Positions 1 through 8,990 are shown, numbered from the stretch's first letter. The stretch is DNA of 35,777 bases from Candidatus Moraniibacteriota bacterium (GCA_023133275.1 JAGLWU010000009.1:1-35777), one strand, 5' to 3'. The notes: a model not told the origin generated them from the sequence alone. Translations and numbers: made by a program.

Positions 1-42
1 GGGGCTTCGGGGTTTGAATTCGGGGGTTTTTAAAATTATTGT

Positions 43-48
43 TATAAT
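43..48 (+). promoter_or_regulatory. Possible -10 box of the restriction-modification cassette
   Basis: A perfect TATAAT lies 55 bases before the methyltransferase ATG in an AT-rich stretch. No convincing -35 is seen. The G-rich sequence before it ends in TTCGGGGGTTTTT, which could be the right arm and T-run of a terminator whose left arm lies outside the window. Confidence 0.3.
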
Positions 49-102
49 AAATTTTTCATGTTAATATTTAAGTAATACATAAAAAAATAAATTTATATAA
101 AC

Positions 103-1278
103 ATGCAGAAAAATAAAAAACGACCAAAAGTTGTAAGTCTTTTTGCTGGATGTGGAGGCTTGGATTTGGGTTTTATAAATGCTGGTTATGAAATTATTTG
201 GGCAAACGACTTTTTTCCTGAAGCTGTAGAAACTTATGAGAAAAACATAGGAAAACATATAACTTCTGATGATATTTCAAAAATTAAAAGTTCTGAAATA
301 CCTGATAATTTTGACATTTTATTAGGAGGTTTTCCATGCCAAGGCTTTTCAATTGCAAATTCAAATAGAAGCATGGAAGATGAAAGAAATTTTCTTTATA
401 GAGAGATGTTAAGAATCGTCAAAGACAAAAAACCAAAAATGTTTTTAGCTGAGAATGTTAAAGGTCTACTTTCCATGCACAAAGGTAAAGTCATAAAAAT
501 GATAGTAAAAGATTTTGAAAAAATAGGCTATAAAGTAGACTATAAATTAGTTAATTCTGCTGATTATGGAGTTCCTCAACAAAGAGAAAGGGTTATTATT
601 ATGGGAAATAAAATTAAAAAAGAAAATATTTTTCCAAAAACTACTCACAAAAATAATCATATCACAGTAAAAGACATTGTTGGAGATTTAGCAAAATTAA
701 GAACTAGAGATTCTTCATTTAAAACTAAAGGTAAAACTATATACAATCACATAGCTAGAACAAATGTTCATGATAAATTTTGGGGAAGAAAACATAAAGT
801 TGATCAACATAAAATATGTGATTATCTAAAAAAATGGAGAAATAAAAAAGGAATTTCTACTAAAAAAGTAGATGAACATTTTGGATATAAACATACAGCT
901 GGACATTGGTTCAGAAAAGATAATGGTTCTGGAAGCATCCCTAAACCAGAAGATTGGAAAAAATTAAAAAAATTATTAGGCTTTGATAATAAAAATGATA
1001 AAAAAGTAACAGAATTAGAATTAAAAGAAATAAAATTTGAACAATCCTTAAGAATAAATAATTGGAAAAGACCTAGTGACACAATTACTGCCACTGGGCC
1101 AGAAATACATCCAAACAAAAAGCGACGAATGTCTGTTAGAGAATGTGCCAGAATACAAACATTCCCAGATGATTTTATATTTTATGGAAGCTTAGGAAAT
1201 ATGTATAAACAAATAGGAAACGCTGTTCCTGTTTTATTAGCAGAAAAAATAGCAAAAACCATGAAAAATAATTTATAA
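103..1278 (+). CDS. DNA (cytosine-5-)-methyltransferase of a type II restriction-modification system
   Basis: This enzyme transfers a methyl group from S-adenosylmethionine to C5 of cytosine in a DNA target and would protect the host against the nuclease encoded next door. The classical m5C motifs appear in order: FAGCGG near residues 14-19 (motif I, SAM binding), GGFPCQG with catalytic Cys79 (motif IV), ENV at 117-119 (motif VI), QQRERV at 159-164 (motif VIII) and QIGNAVP near the C-terminus (motif X). Its 391 residues are normal for the family. The target-recognition region (about 215-310) contains a helix-rich Lys-rich segment with GHWFR and PEDW motifs that looks helix-turn-helix-like. 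The target sequence cannot be read from this. The next gene starts 12 bases downstream, so the two are probably co-transcribed. The ATG has no SD, as is usual in this window. Confidence 0.95.
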   Translation: MQKNKKRPKVVSLFAGCGGLDLGFINAGYEIIWANDFFPEAVETYEKNIGKHITSDDISKIKSSEIPDNFDILLGGFPCQGFSIANSNRSMEDERNFLYREMLRIVKDKKPKMFLAENVKGLLSMHKGKVIKMIVKDFEKIGYKVDYKLVNSADYGVPQQRERVIIMGNKIKKENIFPKTTHKNNHITVKDIVGDLAKLRTRDSSFKTKGKTIYNHIARTNVHDKFWGRKHKVDQHKICDYLKKWRNKKGISTKKVDEHFGYKHTAGHWFRKDNGSGSIPKPEDWKKLKKLLGFDNKNDKKVTELELKEIKFEQSLRINNWKRPSDTITATGPEIHPNKKRRMSVRECARIQTFPDDFIFYGSLGNMYKQIGNAVPVLLAEKIAKTMKNNL

Positions 1279-1290
1279 TTTTAAAACAAT

Positions 1291-2049
1291 ATGTTATCAG
1301 ACAAACAAATTGAAAAAATCGAGGAAAAATATTTAAAAAAGTTTTTTCATTTAATGAAATATGCGGAAGATGAAATGATGATTGGTTTTCAAACTAAAGA
1401 AAAAATCAAAGATGATTGGCAGGGAAAATATGGAACTGAAATATCTAGCTTTGCTATTGGTGCTGAAAGAATTATTTATGCCTTGATGAATGGTAAAGGT
1501 ATTGGTCAACCTAATTCATGCCCAGTTGGTTCCAATATGTTTTTTGAAGTTGAAGATGCTTTTATACATATAGATTTAAAAACTGTGCAAACTAGAAATA
1601 TTGGAGATATAACTAGAAGTATTTTTGTAGGAGAAAATCAAAATAGTTACAAAGGCAAAATGATAGTAAATACAAAAAAAGGGATGGTAGAAAGAGAATA
1701 TAATCCAGCATTACCAACTTTTTACAATAAAGGCAAAGAAAATGAAAAAATCTGTCTTTCATATTTCATTACCATTTTATATGAAGATGAAAATTTAAAC
1801 ATTTTAAATATAAATATAGTTTGCATGCCTAATGGAGAGCTAGAAAAACATTACCAAACTAGAACATTGCAAGCTGGAAAAAATCCAGGCAAAACAAGAT
1901 TTAGATTTTCAGAATTACCAAATTTTGAATTGTTAGATGATCCCTCAAGTAGAATAAAAGTTATTTATTTTAATAAAAAGATGAAAGATGAATACAAAAA
2001 TAAATTGAAACTTTATGAAAATATTCATGATAAACAAAAAGATAATTAA
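1291..2049 (+). CDS. Putative type II restriction endonuclease, PD-(D/E)xK-like
   Basis: I do not recognise the exact family of this 252-residue protein. Its position 12 bases after an m5C methyltransferase in the same orientation is typical of the cognate restriction enzyme. A plausible PD-(D/E)xK core is visible: acidic residues E86, E88 and D89, a beta strand, then D95-L96-K97 in the run IHIDLKT. This matches the D...DxK metal-binding arrangement with the short spacing known from MutH/Sau3AI-like nucleases. No membrane segment or signal peptide is seen. Translation starts at ATG without an SD. The length fits a type IIP enzyme. The nuclease assignment rests on context plus one motif. The alternative is an unrelated accessory protein of the cassette. 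Confidence 0.7.
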   Translation: MLSDKQIEKIEEKYLKKFFHLMKYAEDEMMIGFQTKEKIKDDWQGKYGTEISSFAIGAERIIYALMNGKGIGQPNSCPVGSNMFFEVEDAFIHIDLKTVQTRNIGDITRSIFVGENQNSYKGKMIVNTKKGMVEREYNPALPTFYNKGKENEKICLSYFITILYEDENLNILNINIVCMPNGELEKHYQTRTLQAGKNPGKTRFRFSELPNFELLDDPSSRIKVIYFNKKMKDEYKNKLKLYENIHDKQKDN

Positions 2050-2152
2050 AGAGTATTCCTTTACAAATCCCCCAACCCATGATATAAATAAGAAACTAGT
2101 CTGATAAAATACATGCTCATAAATTTATCAATAATTAAGAAAAAACAACAAT

Positions 2153-2425
2153 ATGCCAATCAAAGATTCAGCAAAGAAATACATTAAGGTAACAGAAAAA
2201 AAGACCGAACAAAACCGAAAAACACGAGGAGCTTTCCGAAGTGCAATCAAAAACCTGATGAATGCCGTTGCAGAAAAAAACATAAAAGCAATGGATGAAT
2301 GGTTAAGTAAATCACAAAAAACTCTTGATAAAGCCGTACAAAAAAACGCACTTAAGAAAAATACTTGTGCAAGAAAAAAATCTCGATTAAACAAATTAGT
2401 TCAAAAAACAAAGCAAGAGGCTTAA
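2153..2425 (+). CDS. rpsT: 30S ribosomal protein bS20
   Basis: bS20 binds the 5' domain of 16S rRNA and supports 30S assembly. The 90-residue product has the family layout: a basic N-terminus with KSA-like KDSAKK, a QNRKTRGAF segment, and the conserved C-terminal half containing TLDKAVQKN and ARKKSRLNKL. Lys-rich helices with no acidic domain are expected for S20. It stands alone, followed 20 bases later by a strong terminator, and converges on holA. The holA/rpsT neighbourhood is also seen in Firmicutes, which supports both calls. An antiparallel reading frame covers the same bases but is a shadow. Confidence 0.95.
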   Translation: MPIKDSAKKYIKVTEKKTEQNRKTRGAFRSAIKNLMNAVAEKNIKAMDEWLSKSQKTLDKAVQKNALKKNTCARKKSRLNKLVQKTKQEA

Positions 2426-2440
2426 AACTAAATACTTCAT

Positions 2441-2478
2441 AAAAAAACTTCCGACTCATTTCGGAAGTTTTTTGTTTT
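2441..2478 (+). terminator. Rho-independent terminator of rpsT
   Basis: Stem ACTTCCGA / TCGGAAGT with a short CTCAT-type loop, preceded by an A-run and followed by TTTTTTG and more T. It could also act in the other direction through the A-run. Confidence 0.9.
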
Positions 2479-2504
2479 TTAAAATATTTAAATTGTCATT
2501 AAAA

Positions 2505-2680
2505 TATGTCATCCTAAAAAATTATTTTGTAACAAGGTGGAAAAATAATTTATTCAGGATCTCGGAATAAAGTTATATTTTAAATTTTCTTTAAAATTAA
2601 AGTATAGATTCCGGATAAATTATTTTCTAATTTCTCGCTATTGTTCAAAAATAAAATATATTTTCCAGAATGACATACCT
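2505..2680. repeat. Imperfect long inverted repeat of the GTCATYCTGA family
   Basis: The rpsT-holA gap of about 320 bases has no gene. It holds the terminator and then a degenerate palindrome. The left end reads TATGTCATCCTAAAAAAT and the right end, on the opposite strand, reads TATGTCATTCTGGAAAAT. Inner parts (ATTCAGGATCTCGG and the opposing ATTCCGGAT) also resemble each other. Related arms occur near 19030, 29030-29060 and 35607. Confidence 0.55.
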
Positions 2681-2747
2681 AAAAGAATACCAAAAATCTA
2701 ACTTTCTTTAAAAAGATAAATATCTAACTATCTATAAATCTAATCTT

Positions 2748-3704
2748 CTAAACCTTCATTACAAAAAAATCCAAAGCACTTTCAATTTTCCTTTTCCCTA
2801 ATTTAACTTCCCTATCCAAACTCAATAAAAGATGATGAGCATTCAAAAACTTTTTCGCCGATAAACCTCTAATCAACGCCAAAGATTTTTTCACCACAAA
2901 CGGATGAAGTTTAACCTCTTTCGCAATCGAATATTCGTTCGCATTATTTTGCTGTTCCATGCAACCTGAAATTTTCAAAAGCACTCGAATCTGATAAACG
3001 TACATCGAAAAAATGTAAAAAGGATCATCCCCTTTCGCCAACTGTTGTTTCAACAAAAGCATCGCTCGTTTTTTATCATTTCGAAATACCAATTCAATTG
3101 TTTGAAAAATATCCGCCTCAACTTTATTCGCCACTAATTTATGAATATCATCCAAAGTTATTTCGCCGACTGAAACATAACTTGCCAACTTATTAAGCTC
3201 AATATCAACTTTCCGCAAATCCCCGCCCGTCAAAAAAATTAATTCTTGAAGTGTTTTACTTTCAATATTCACTTTTTCCTCAATTTCACGAAGCTGTTTT
3301 TTTATCCAATCAGAAAGTTTTTTATCCTGCAATTTAGAAAATTTTTTAGAAATTTTTGCATTCTTCTTCAGCCATTTAAAAAGTCGTCCATTTTTCCGAG
3401 GTTGAATCTTTTCAGAAAAAACTAAAACATCACTCAACTCTATTTTTTTCAAAATATCTAATAAATTATTCTGATCATCCGCTTTCGTATTCGCAAAAAA
3501 ATCTTTGACGATAATTAATTTATTTTCGGTAAACAGATTTTGCTCTGAAAAATTATCAATTAAATTTTGAGAAGTTACTTCCTGATCAAATTCAAAAACA
3601 CACAATCCACTCCCCGTCGGATTTTTCGCAAGAAATTTATTTTTCAATTCTTTAACTTTTTGTTCAGCCAAAAAATCTTCTTCCCCGTAAAAAAATAGAA
3701 TCAT
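2748..3704 (-). CDS. holA: DNA polymerase III subunit delta
   Basis: The delta subunit opens the beta sliding clamp as part of the clamp loader. The 318-residue length is normal. An N-terminal region starting MILFFYGEEDFLAEQ corresponds to the degenerate AAA+ domain, which like other delta subunits lacks a working P-loop. The middle carries the family signature TGGDLRKVDIELNKLASY followed by the DDIHKLV and IFQTIE segments. The C-terminal collar domain has the PFYIFSMYVYQIRVLL pattern. The gene is monocistronic and converges with rpsT. No SD is seen before the ATG. Confidence 0.9.
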   Translation of the reverse strand: MILFFYGEEDFLAEQKVKELKNKFLAKNPTGSGLCVFEFDQEVTSQNLIDNFSEQNLFTENKLIIVKDFFANTKADDQNNLLDILKKIELSDVLVFSEKIQPRKNGRLFKWLKKNAKISKKFSKLQDKKLSDWIKKQLREIEEKVNIESKTLQELIFLTGGDLRKVDIELNKLASYVSVGEITLDDIHKLVANKVEADIFQTIELVFRNDKKRAMLLLKQQLAKGDDPFYIFSMYVYQIRVLLKISGCMEQQNNANEYSIAKEVKLHPFVVKKSLALIRGLSAKKFLNAHHLLLSLDREVKLGKRKIESALDFFVMKV

Positions 3705-3769
3705 TTGTTGCTCAATAAAAAAATTAAACTACTGATATTATAACATAATTATTTTCTTAAATTTTAATA

Positions 3770-3803
3770 AAAAAAGACAGGCTCATTACCTGTCTTTTTA
3801 AAA
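3770..3803. terminator. Bidirectional terminator between the DUF3048 gene and holA
   Basis: AAAAAGACAGG pairs with CCTGTCTTTTT around a CTCATTA loop. Flanking A and T runs let it work on both strands. It lies 20 bases past the stop of the minus-strand DUF3048 gene. Confidence 0.9.
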
Positions 3804-3823
3804 AGTTACAAATTATTTTATCA

Positions 3824-5047
3824 TTATTGAACTTCTGTTCCCTCAGCCGCTTCGTCCTCCAATCGCTCAGCATATTCCTCCGCATCTTCGTAACCAACTT
3901 TTTGTCCATGAGGCAAAACATGCATCCAAATTTGTCCTGACACAAAATGTACCTCACTACCATCTTCGTAATAAAATTTAAATGGTTTATTTTGACCTTT
4001 TTCTCTCTTCCACGTTCCTTTATATTCCTGACCATTCATATAAAATTTCGCATCACCTTCAAATTTTGTGTCAAACCACGGATCTCCCAACTGCATATTT
4101 GGATATTGGTTACTTTCAACTTTTTCCTGAGGAACTCCATCCCACGGATCTAATAATCCTTCTGCAACATAATCTTTTTCTGCTAACCAACTATCACGTT
4201 TCGCAATAATTCCAATAATATTTTTCGGTGCATACTGTTCACCACTTATCATATCTTTACTCGGCTCACCTTTGTGAAATCGTTTATATGAATTTGTTTC
4301 TTTATCATACTGATATTTAATACGATAACTAGATGTATCAAATTTTACATCAACCATTCCATAATCTGGACGTTCTTCCATTGCAATTTCTCCTTGATGT
4401 TTAAATCCTTCGAAAATATTATCACCACTGTAACCCTTATCTTTTGACATTCCAATAATTCCATTCAAATCAGCGTAGGCAGAGTTTGCACTATAAAACT
4501 TGATACTTGAATCAATATATCCAGCTCGTGTTCCATCACTTGATTTTGTTCCATTTCCCACTTCTAAATTATCTGCAAATTCTTTATCCATAGCAGATTT
4601 AGCAACAATTGATTTTCCCCAAGTAACAAAAACTGCACCCAATGAATCTGCTACTGACATATGATCTATACGACCACTTCGCATTGGACCAATTTCATTT
4701 GGAACATCACATTGAAAAATTCCCATCAATCGTGGTTCATTATGCATTCGATGTGGCATTTCCAACACGAAATCTGCTTTGTCTAAATTTTTCCAATATG
4801 GTCGAGCGTCATTACTTCCACTGTACATTACTCCGAAAGATCTTTTTTGATAATTATCACACGCTAATCCTGTAATTGGACTTGCGTTTTCTGGTTTATC
4901 ATAAGGTATTGTTGCAACTACCGGTTCCGCAGGTTGTTCTTCCACTTTTATTTCTTCTTTCTTTTTACAACCGCATCCACAACCCGCTAGAGCTGTAATT
5001 AAAATTAGAGATAGTACTGATAATTTTACGTAATTTTTTGATTGCAT
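3824..5047 (-). CDS. DUF3048 domain lipoprotein (YerB-like)
   Basis: Predicted envelope lipoprotein of 407 residues. The N-terminus has a lipobox LAGC with the modified Cys at position 23, followed by an unusual Cys/Lys-rich CGCGCKKK stretch and an acidic linker. The N-terminal DUF3048 domain follows (ASPITGL, then GIFQCDVPNEIGPMRSGR and VTWGKS). The C-terminal DUF3048_C domain starts near NSYKRFHKG and ends with GTWKRE and IWMHVLPHG. The family is widespread in Gram-positives and CPR bacteria and its biochemical role is not established. An acidic tail closes the protein. The gene is monocistronic and ends in a strong terminator. Confidence 0.85.
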   Translation of the reverse strand: MQSKNYVKLSVLSLILITALAGCGCGCKKKEEIKVEEQPAEPVVATIPYDKPENASPITGLACDNYQKRSFGVMYSGSNDARPYWKNLDKADFVLEMPHRMHNEPRLMGIFQCDVPNEIGPMRSGRIDHMSVADSLGAVFVTWGKSIVAKSAMDKEFADNLEVGNGTKSSDGTRAGYIDSSIKFYSANSAYADLNGIIGMSKDKGYSGDNIFEGFKHQGEIAMEERPDYGMVDVKFDTSSYRIKYQYDKETNSYKRFHKGEPSKDMISGEQYAPKNIIGIIAKRDSWLAEKDYVAEGLLDPWDGVPQEKVESNQYPNMQLGDPWFDTKFEGDAKFYMNGQEYKGTWKREKGQNKPFKFYYEDGSEVHFVSGQIWMHVLPHGQKVGYEDAEEYAERLEDEAAEGTEVQ

Positions 5048-5193
5048 ATTTTATTTATTATGATTAAAATTAACTCTTTTTATATTAACATAGCGAGGAG
5101 GAAATGCAAGAAATTCATTTGAAATTATTTGAAATGTTTCAATAAAGTGATACACTTTAAAATAGTAAATATCATATATTTAATTTAAACGCT

Positions 5194-6183
5194 ATGAATG
5201 AAGTATTAGAAAATTCTGCAATCTTAGAAAGTCATTATTATGGAAAAAATGGTTCTGCTATAAAATATCAAACAAGAAACATTTGTTCTGATGCTACCGC
5301 AAAAATTTTAGAGGAAATGGCTAAAATTTTATTTCCAAAAGAAGATGTAAGAATTTATGTTTTACCAGCAAAAGATGGTTGTCATCAAGATAGTTTTTTA
5401 ATAAAGTTTTCAAAAAACCCAATGGCCGTGACTATATCTGGAATTTTACTAACAGCTCTTTTAGCACATCTCTCTCCCCTCACTCAATCTACAATCAAAG
5501 TAAATAATTCTCAAAATGAACTGAATGAATTAGAAATGAAACTAAAAAAAGACCTAGATAAAAACGATGTAAGGGACGCTGATAGTAAAATAGAAGCACT
5601 GATAAAAAATGATGAGATTAAAGAAAATACAGATAGACATTTTAGACAATTACAAAAAGATTCTGAAATTATTAAAGAAAAATTTATTGCCAAATCTGAA
5701 AATGAAGTTATAGCAGAAAAAACAATCGAAAGAGATGATTTCAAAAAATATATTGAATTACCAAAAGAAAATGTATCCAAAACATTCACAGCCATTCATA
5801 ATTTACGTATAGTTTCCCAAATAAATACACACGAAAATAAAAAACTCGCATAGCAAGTAAAAGACATAAAAAAAGATAAAGATCATTATTCTATTTATAT
5901 GAAAGATGAAAATTTTTATAAATCTTATTTTGAAGATACTTTACAAGTAAAAACAATTACAGCACAAGTTAATTATACAATATCCCCACAAAAAAGTGGT
6001 GATAAAAAAATAACAAGAGAAGTTGTGCTTGTTTATAAATATAATGAAACAGAAATTATAAATCTTCCCATAGACAAAAAAATTGAAACATTTCCTTTAT
6101 CAGTAACTAAAGTTGACGATAAAAACATAAAAATAATTCTAAAAAATAAAAAAGAACCTAAACAACTATCTATACAACTTTAA
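5194..6183 (+). pseudogene. Membrane-associated hypothetical protein split by an in-frame amber codon
   Basis: Two open stretches, 5194-5853 (219 residues) and 5899-6183 (94 residues from an internal ATG), lie in the same frame. A single TAG at 5851-5853 (codon 220) separates them. The 15 codons between that stop and the second ATG are open. Read through, the product would be about 329 residues. A hydrophobic segment at about residues 75-95 could cross the membrane. A charged, probably coiled-coil region covers about 104-185. The C-terminal part is rich in beta-type residues. I do not recognise the family. A point change such as CAG to TAG would explain the break. Alternatives are a truncated but functional 219-residue protein plus a separate small gene, amber readthrough, or a base-call error. 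Confidence 0.6.
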
Positions 6184-6207
6184 AAAATAATCTGCAATAC
6201 AACCAAT

Positions 6208-6232
6208 CAAAAAAACGTAGCAATGCTACGCT
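6208..6232 (-). terminator. Terminator of polA, built from a dispersed repeat
   Basis: On the minus strand CGTAGC-ATT-GCTACG is followed by a run of T, 35-50 bases past the polA stop. The same hairpin with the tail TTCTACAAT is one copy of repeat family C, so a mobile-type palindrome appears to serve as the terminator. Confidence 0.7.
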
Positions 6233-6266
6233 TCTACAATCTACTTTCTACTAACCACTTATAAAC

Positions 6267-8921
6267 CTACAATTCCCCCCAATCAACCCCAACCGCAATA
6301 TCAACCACCAATGGCACAGAAAATTTATAAACCTCCTCCATAATTTTTCTAATATCCTCAGAAACCCTCTCCACCAAATCATCCTGAACCTCCAAAATAA
6401 CCTCATCATGAATCTGCAAAATCATCCTCGCTTCATCAGATTCAAAATTATCCTTCAAATAATCAAAAACCCCAATCATCGCCAACTTCATAATATCCGC
6501 CGCCAAACCCTGAATCGGCATATTCACCGCCATCCGCTCCCCCATCGTTCGAAGTTGAAAATTTTTTGATTGAATTTCCGGAACATTTCGTCGTCGTCCC
6601 ATTTCCGTTTCCACAAAACCATTTTCCTCAACTTCCTTTTTAGTCTGCTCAATATATTTTTTCACCTCAGGAAATTTCTCAAAATATTTTTTAATAAAAT
6701 CCTTCGCCTCTTCAACAGTAATTCCCGCCGCTCGAGAAAAACCAAAAGAACCCATTCCATAAATAAGTCCGAAATTCAATTCCTTTGCTGCACTTCGCTC
6801 AGTTTTACTAACTTCAGAAACATCCTTCCCTCGCACCGTCGCCGCTGTGAAAGAATGAATGTCCATATTATTTTTAAACGCCTGAATCAAATTTTTATCC
6901 TGACTGACATGAGCAATACATCGCAAATCAATTTGAGAATAATCCGCACTCACCAATTTAAAACCTTTCTCCGCCACAAAACCTTTTCGCAAACGTCGTC
7001 CAGTTTCCGTTCGAATCGGAATATTTTGCAAATTCGGTTCAGAGGAAGAAAGTCGTCCCGTCGCTGTAATCGCTTGATTGAAAGTAGTGTGAATCCGATT
7101 ATTAGAATCTGTTAATTTTGGCAAAGCATCAACATAAGTCGTTTTCAATTTAAACAATTCTCGATATTTTTCAATTTTCAAAGCAATCGGATGCATTTCT
7201 TTAATTTTTTCCAACTCACTGGAAGCAGTCGAAAAACCTGTTTTCGTTTTTTTAATATTAGTCGTATCAATTTTCAGTTTTTCAAAAAGAATCACTCGCA
7301 ACTGTTTCGTCGAATTAATATTAAATTCCTCGCCCGCCATTTTGTAAATATCTTTTTCTAATTTACCAATTTTTTTATTAAAATCTTTCGCAATTTCTTC
7401 AAAAATTTTGCTATCAAAAGCTACACCATTTTTTTCCATGTCGAATAAAATTTGAACAAGTGGCATTTCTAAATTTTCTAAAAGAGATTTAATATTTTTT
7501 TCCTTATTTTGCTGTTTAGCAATAGATTTAATTTCTTTGGTAAAAAAATCGTGGATTAATAAAATATCTTTCGCTTTCTGACAAACTTCTTGCTGAGCCT
7601 TTTTTTCATTTCGCAAATTTAAAGCCATTTGATTACTTTTCTTCTCAGGACTAACTACTCGCCCCGTAACTTCAAAAATCAAATCATCTAACACAATCTT
7701 CTTCCCCGTCCGACAAACGTAAGCTTCCAATAAAATATCAGAATCAATTTTTTTCAAACTCAAATCATTTTTATCAAGAATGTGTAATAAATTTTTCACA
7801 TCAAAAAAAGTTTTTTCAATTTCTTCATTTAGCAAAAATTCCTGAAAAATTTCTTTATTTTTTTTATCAAAAGGTAAATAAAAATTTTCTTTTTCCGTCG
7901 CCAAACCCAAACCGTAAAAAATAGAATCTTCCACATCCGGAAAAACACCAATCATTTTTTTAGAAAAAGATTCAACAATTTTACTAATATTAGAAGAATC
8001 TAAAATTGTAAACTGATTAGCATTTTTATTTTTCTCTTCAAACTCGCCATTGTCAGGCAATCGTTTGATCAATCGCTTAAACTCAAATTCATGAAAAATC
8101 TTCCTTGCTCCATCGAATGAAATTTGATTAACATCCGCTTTTTTCAAATCAAGCTTCACCGGAACATTTGTTAAAATAACTCCTAACTCTCGAGACAAAA
8201 AAGCTTTCTCTTTATCAGCGATTAATTTTTTCCGAACGCTCTCTTTAATATTATCTAAATTTTCGTAAATTTTTTCCAAAGTCGGATATTCTTGCAATAA
8301 AGTTAAAGCCGTTTTATCGCCAACGCCTTTTACCCCCGGAATATTATCACTCGCATCTCCTCGTAAACCTTTATACTCAATCACTTGATCTGGCAAAACA
8401 CCCATTTTATCTTTCACCATTTCTTGATCGTAAAGTAGCATATCATTAATTCCCCGCGACATAGTAAAAACTTTCACCTGATCGTCAACGAGTTGCAACG
8501 TATCTTTATCACCTGTAACAATAATCGTTTCCAAATTTTTCTCACTCGCCTGAACGGATAATGTTCCAATAATGTCATCAGCTTCAAATCCCGCTTTTTC
8601 TAAAATAGCAATGTTAAAAGCTTTCATCACATCTTTCACTAAAGTAAATTGCGGAATTAAATCTTCAGCAGTTGCTTTTCGATTTGCTTTGTAATCAGAA
8701 AATTTTTCATGCCGAAAAGTTTTTCCTGGTAAATCAAAGGTGGCGACAATGTAATCTGGTTGGAATTTTTCTAGGACGTTAAGAAAAGTTGCAGTAAATC
8801 CGTAGACGGCGTTGACTTGTAATCCACTTTGGGTGGTGAGTGGTGGAATTCCGTGAAAGGCTCGATGAACGATTGCGTTTCCGTCAAGTAAGAGTAATTT
8901 TTTTGATTTGTTTTTTATCAT
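6267..8921 (-). CDS. polA: DNA polymerase I without an obvious proofreading site
   Basis: Repair and Okazaki-fragment polymerase of 884 residues. The N-terminal 5'-3' exonuclease/flap domain (about 1-290) is intact, with LLLLDGNAIVHRAF, AGFEADDIIGTL and VTGDKDTLQLV. The Klenow-like polymerase domain has motif A with Asp660 (SADYSQIDLR), motif B with Arg709, Lys713, Phe717 and Tyr721, and motif C with His838-Asp839-Glu840. Phe717 corresponds to the E. coli Phe762 position, a discriminator against dideoxynucleotides. The middle domain (about 300-480) keeps the exonuclease-like fold pattern, but the first DxE metal site (E. coli DTE) is replaced by a PDVED stretch in a poor context. Proofreading is therefore probably absent, as in Taq polymerase. 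The gene is divergent from the secreted glycosidase-like gene. Confidence 0.95.
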   Translation of the reverse strand: MIKNKSKKLLLLDGNAIVHRAFHGIPPLTTQSGLQVNAVYGFTATFLNVLEKFQPDYIVATFDLPGKTFRHEKFSDYKANRKATAEDLIPQFTLVKDVMKAFNIAILEKAGFEADDIIGTLSVQASEKNLETIIVTGDKDTLQLVDDQVKVFTMSRGINDMLLYDQEMVKDKMGVLPDQVIEYKGLRGDASDNIPGVKGVGDKTALTLLQEYPTLEKIYENLDNIKESVRKKLIADKEKAFLSRELGVILTNVPVKLDLKKADVNQISFDGARKIFHEFEFKRLIKRLPDNGEFEEKNKNANQFTILDSSNISKIVESFSKKMIGVFPDVEDSIFYGLGLATEKENFYLPFDKKNKEIFQEFLLNEEIEKTFFDVKNLLHILDKNDLSLKKIDSDILLEAYVCRTGKKIVLDDLIFEVTGRVVSPEKKSNQMALNLRNEKKAQQEVCQKAKDILLIHDFFTKEIKSIAKQQNKEKNIKSLLENLEMPLVQILFDMEKNGVAFDSKIFEEIAKDFNKKIGKLEKDIYKMAGEEFNINSTKQLRVILFEKLKIDTTNIKKTKTGFSTASSELEKIKEMHPIALKIEKYRELFKLKTTYVDALPKLTDSNNRIHTTFNQAITATGRLSSSEPNLQNIPIRTETGRRLRKGFVAEKGFKLVSADYSQIDLRCIAHVSQDKNLIQAFKNNMDIHSFTAATVRGKDVSEVSKTERSAAKELNFGLIYGMGSFGFSRAAGITVEEAKDFIKKYFEKFPEVKKYIEQTKKEVEENGFVETEMGRRRNVPEIQSKNFQLRTMGERMAVNMPIQGLAADIMKLAMIGVFDYLKDNFESDEARMILQIHDEVILEVQDDLVERVSEDIRKIMEEVYKFSVPLVVDIAVGVDWGEL

Positions 8922-8957
8922 ATTTTTTATAATTTTTTAATAATGTTTTCTTTATGT

Positions 8958-8986
8958 AGTATAGCGAGATTTGAAGTTTGAGGCAA
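8958..8986 (-). promoter_or_regulatory. Sigma70-type promoter of polA
   Basis: On the minus strand TTGCCT (8981-8986) and TATACT (8958-8963) are 17 bases apart, giving a leader of about 30 bases. It is back to back with the next promoter, and the two -35 boxes are 4 bases apart. Confidence 0.6.
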
Positions 8987-8990
8987 AAGC

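Noticed and set aside
5090-5145. SD-like GAGGAGG before a short plus-strand ATG frame
   Set aside because: Spacing to the ATG is only about two bases and the frame ends after 13 codons.
6570-7115. Long plus-strand frame opposite polA
   Set aside because: It is a shadow of the conserved polA reading frame, with an Arg/Asn/Phe-rich composition typical of antisense frames.
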